64,000 bases of DNA, taken from Bog-950 sp046329495 (lineage in GTDB: Bacteria > Bacteroidota > Bacteroidia > Chitinophagales > LD1). A model generated the notes under the pieces. That model had not been told where the DNA came from, ran no database searches, and saw only the letters and a list, made by a program, of their open reading frames with translations. Positions 63,243 to 64,000 of this stretch are shown in pieces. Location of the stretch: assembly GCA_046329495.1 (NCBI GenBank), contig JAXLUO010000006.1:62001-126000 (forward strand), written 5' to 3'. Position numbers and translations under genes: made by a program. How positions within the stretch are numbered: the stretch's first letter is position 1; every line of letters begins with the position of its first letter.

Positions 63243-64000
63243 ATGAAAAAATATCTACCCCTTTTATTAATGGTTCTGGCAGTAAAAGCATTTGCTGTAA
63301 CCGATGCGCGGCACGATGAAATTGATCGCTTTGCTAAAACTGTAGCAGGGTATGCCGATAAGGACGTGCGCATAAAAGCATTTACGCGCTTTATTACGGC
63401 AGGCAACGCACAGAGCAACAAAACCGATGCGCTACAGCAACGGGTTATAGGTTATCGCCGGAATGACTATGTAGGCGGAGCCTGGCAATTTTATGACTCG
63501 CTGAACTTTATGTACGGTAACAACCGGGGAGATGCTTCAATATACAATGTGAAGTATGATGTGAAGTATGACTTTACTTCGGTAGGAGGTGCTGTAACTA
63601 ATGAAGCCCGATCGACACAGCAGTTTGATGCGAATAATAACCGCACGGAAGGTGTATCGGAACAATGGGTGGCCGGTGCGTGGGAAAACTCGCTGCGGGG
63701 ATTGTTCACTTTTGATGCCGCCGGTAACGTGCTTACTTCCACCACGCAACAGTGGAATGCCGGTGCATGGGAAAATTCGTACCGGTATGCCTATACGTAC
63801 GACGCAAACAACAACCAGCTAAGTTACACCTATTATAACTGGACCTCGGGGGCATGGGTAGCATCCAGCCGGTATCTGTTTACCTATGATGCCAACAACA
63901 ACGAACTATCGGAAACCTACCAGGTTTGGACCTCAGGAGCGTGGGAAAATAGTTCGCGTTCGAGCTGGACATATGATGGCGCCAATAGAAATTTAACCTA
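63243..64000 (+). CDS. W-x-x-GAW-E-N / YD-type repeat protein, copy 2 (cut by window end)
   Basis: An open frame from the ATG at 63243 runs to the window end without a stop (252 codons plus two bases). It is a close paralog of the gene at 61329: same signal peptide type (MKKYLPLLLMVLAVKAFAV), DEIDRFAKTVAGYADKD, NKTDALQQRVIGYRR and EARSTQQFDANNNRTEG. Four repeat cores (WVAGAWEN, WNAGAWEN, WTSGAWVA, WTSGAWEN) are present before the edge. It probably ends in a T9SS type A tail outside the window. Confidence 0.85.
   Translation, partial: MKKYLPLLLMVLAVKAFAVTDARHDEIDRFAKTVAGYADKDVRIKAFTRFITAGNAQSNKTDALQQRVIGYRRNDYVGGAWQFYDSLNFMYGNNRGDASIYNVKYDVKYDFTSVGGAVTNEARSTQQFDANNNRTEGVSEQWVAGAWENSLRGLFTFDAAGNVLTSTTQQWNAGAWENSYRYAYTYDANNNQLSYTYYNWTSGAWVASSRYLFTYDANNNELSETYQVWTSGAWENSSRSSWTYDGANRNLT

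Overview
The window reads as chromosomal DNA of a gliding-type or T9SS-bearing Bacteroidota, probably Chitinophagales or a neighbouring class. It has a complete gldKLMN type IX secretion (T9SS) core operon, PorP/SprF outer-membrane proteins, several secreted proteins with type A sorting tails and one with a type B (CHU_C) tail. It also has TAnnTTTG promoter elements with mostly weak Shine-Dalgarno signals, a kynurenine 3-monooxygenase, a GH92 mannosidase and IS200-like/REP repeats. The exact genus cannot be named from the sequence alone.

Layout. 0.3-4.9 kb: a DUF2490 gene divergent from a TetR regulator and paaABCD (aerobic phenylacetyl-CoA epoxidase). 4.9-8.8 kb: two tandem membrane adenylate cyclases with different sensor regions, then an HD-domain hydrolase. 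8.8-12 kb: a GT-C-type membrane protein and aspS. 12.2-18.5 kb: a 1676-residue SprB-repeat type B cargo protein followed by a PorP/SprF partner. 18.5-31.2 kb: mixed metabolism and housekeeping (a frameshifted hutU, SRPBCC/GyrI-like protein, GH92, desaturase, subtilase, kmo, yqeY-like, cvpA-like, recJ). 31.3-37.5 kb: PBP1A, a T9SS cargo protein and uvrC. 37.5-46.1 kb (minus strand): porP/sprF, gldK, gldL, gldM, gldN, then a second, diverged gldM-gldN pair.

46.1-51.4 kb is an accessory, repeat-rich region: extragenic palindromes, an isolated but motif-complete phage terminase pair (terS-terL) with related repeats on both sides, and an 11-unit ~107-bp repeat array split by a RAYT-like transposase. 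51.5-54.7 kb: a sugar nucleotidyltransferase, a nitronate monooxygenase family enzyme and serA. 54.9-64 kb: surface and secreted proteins (a collagen-repeat protein, a small type A cargo, a tandem pair of W-x-x-GAW-E-N repeat proteins, the second cut by the window end), plus a small holin-family membrane protein and a DUF1569 protein.

The unifying theme is the T9SS: the machine (GldKLMN plus a second MN pair), two PorP/SprF proteins, and at least five or six cargo genes. The most unusual items are the second gldMN pair with structured intergenic RNA, the orphan terminase pair, the repeat array around the transposase, and the cyclase-cyclase-HD cassette.
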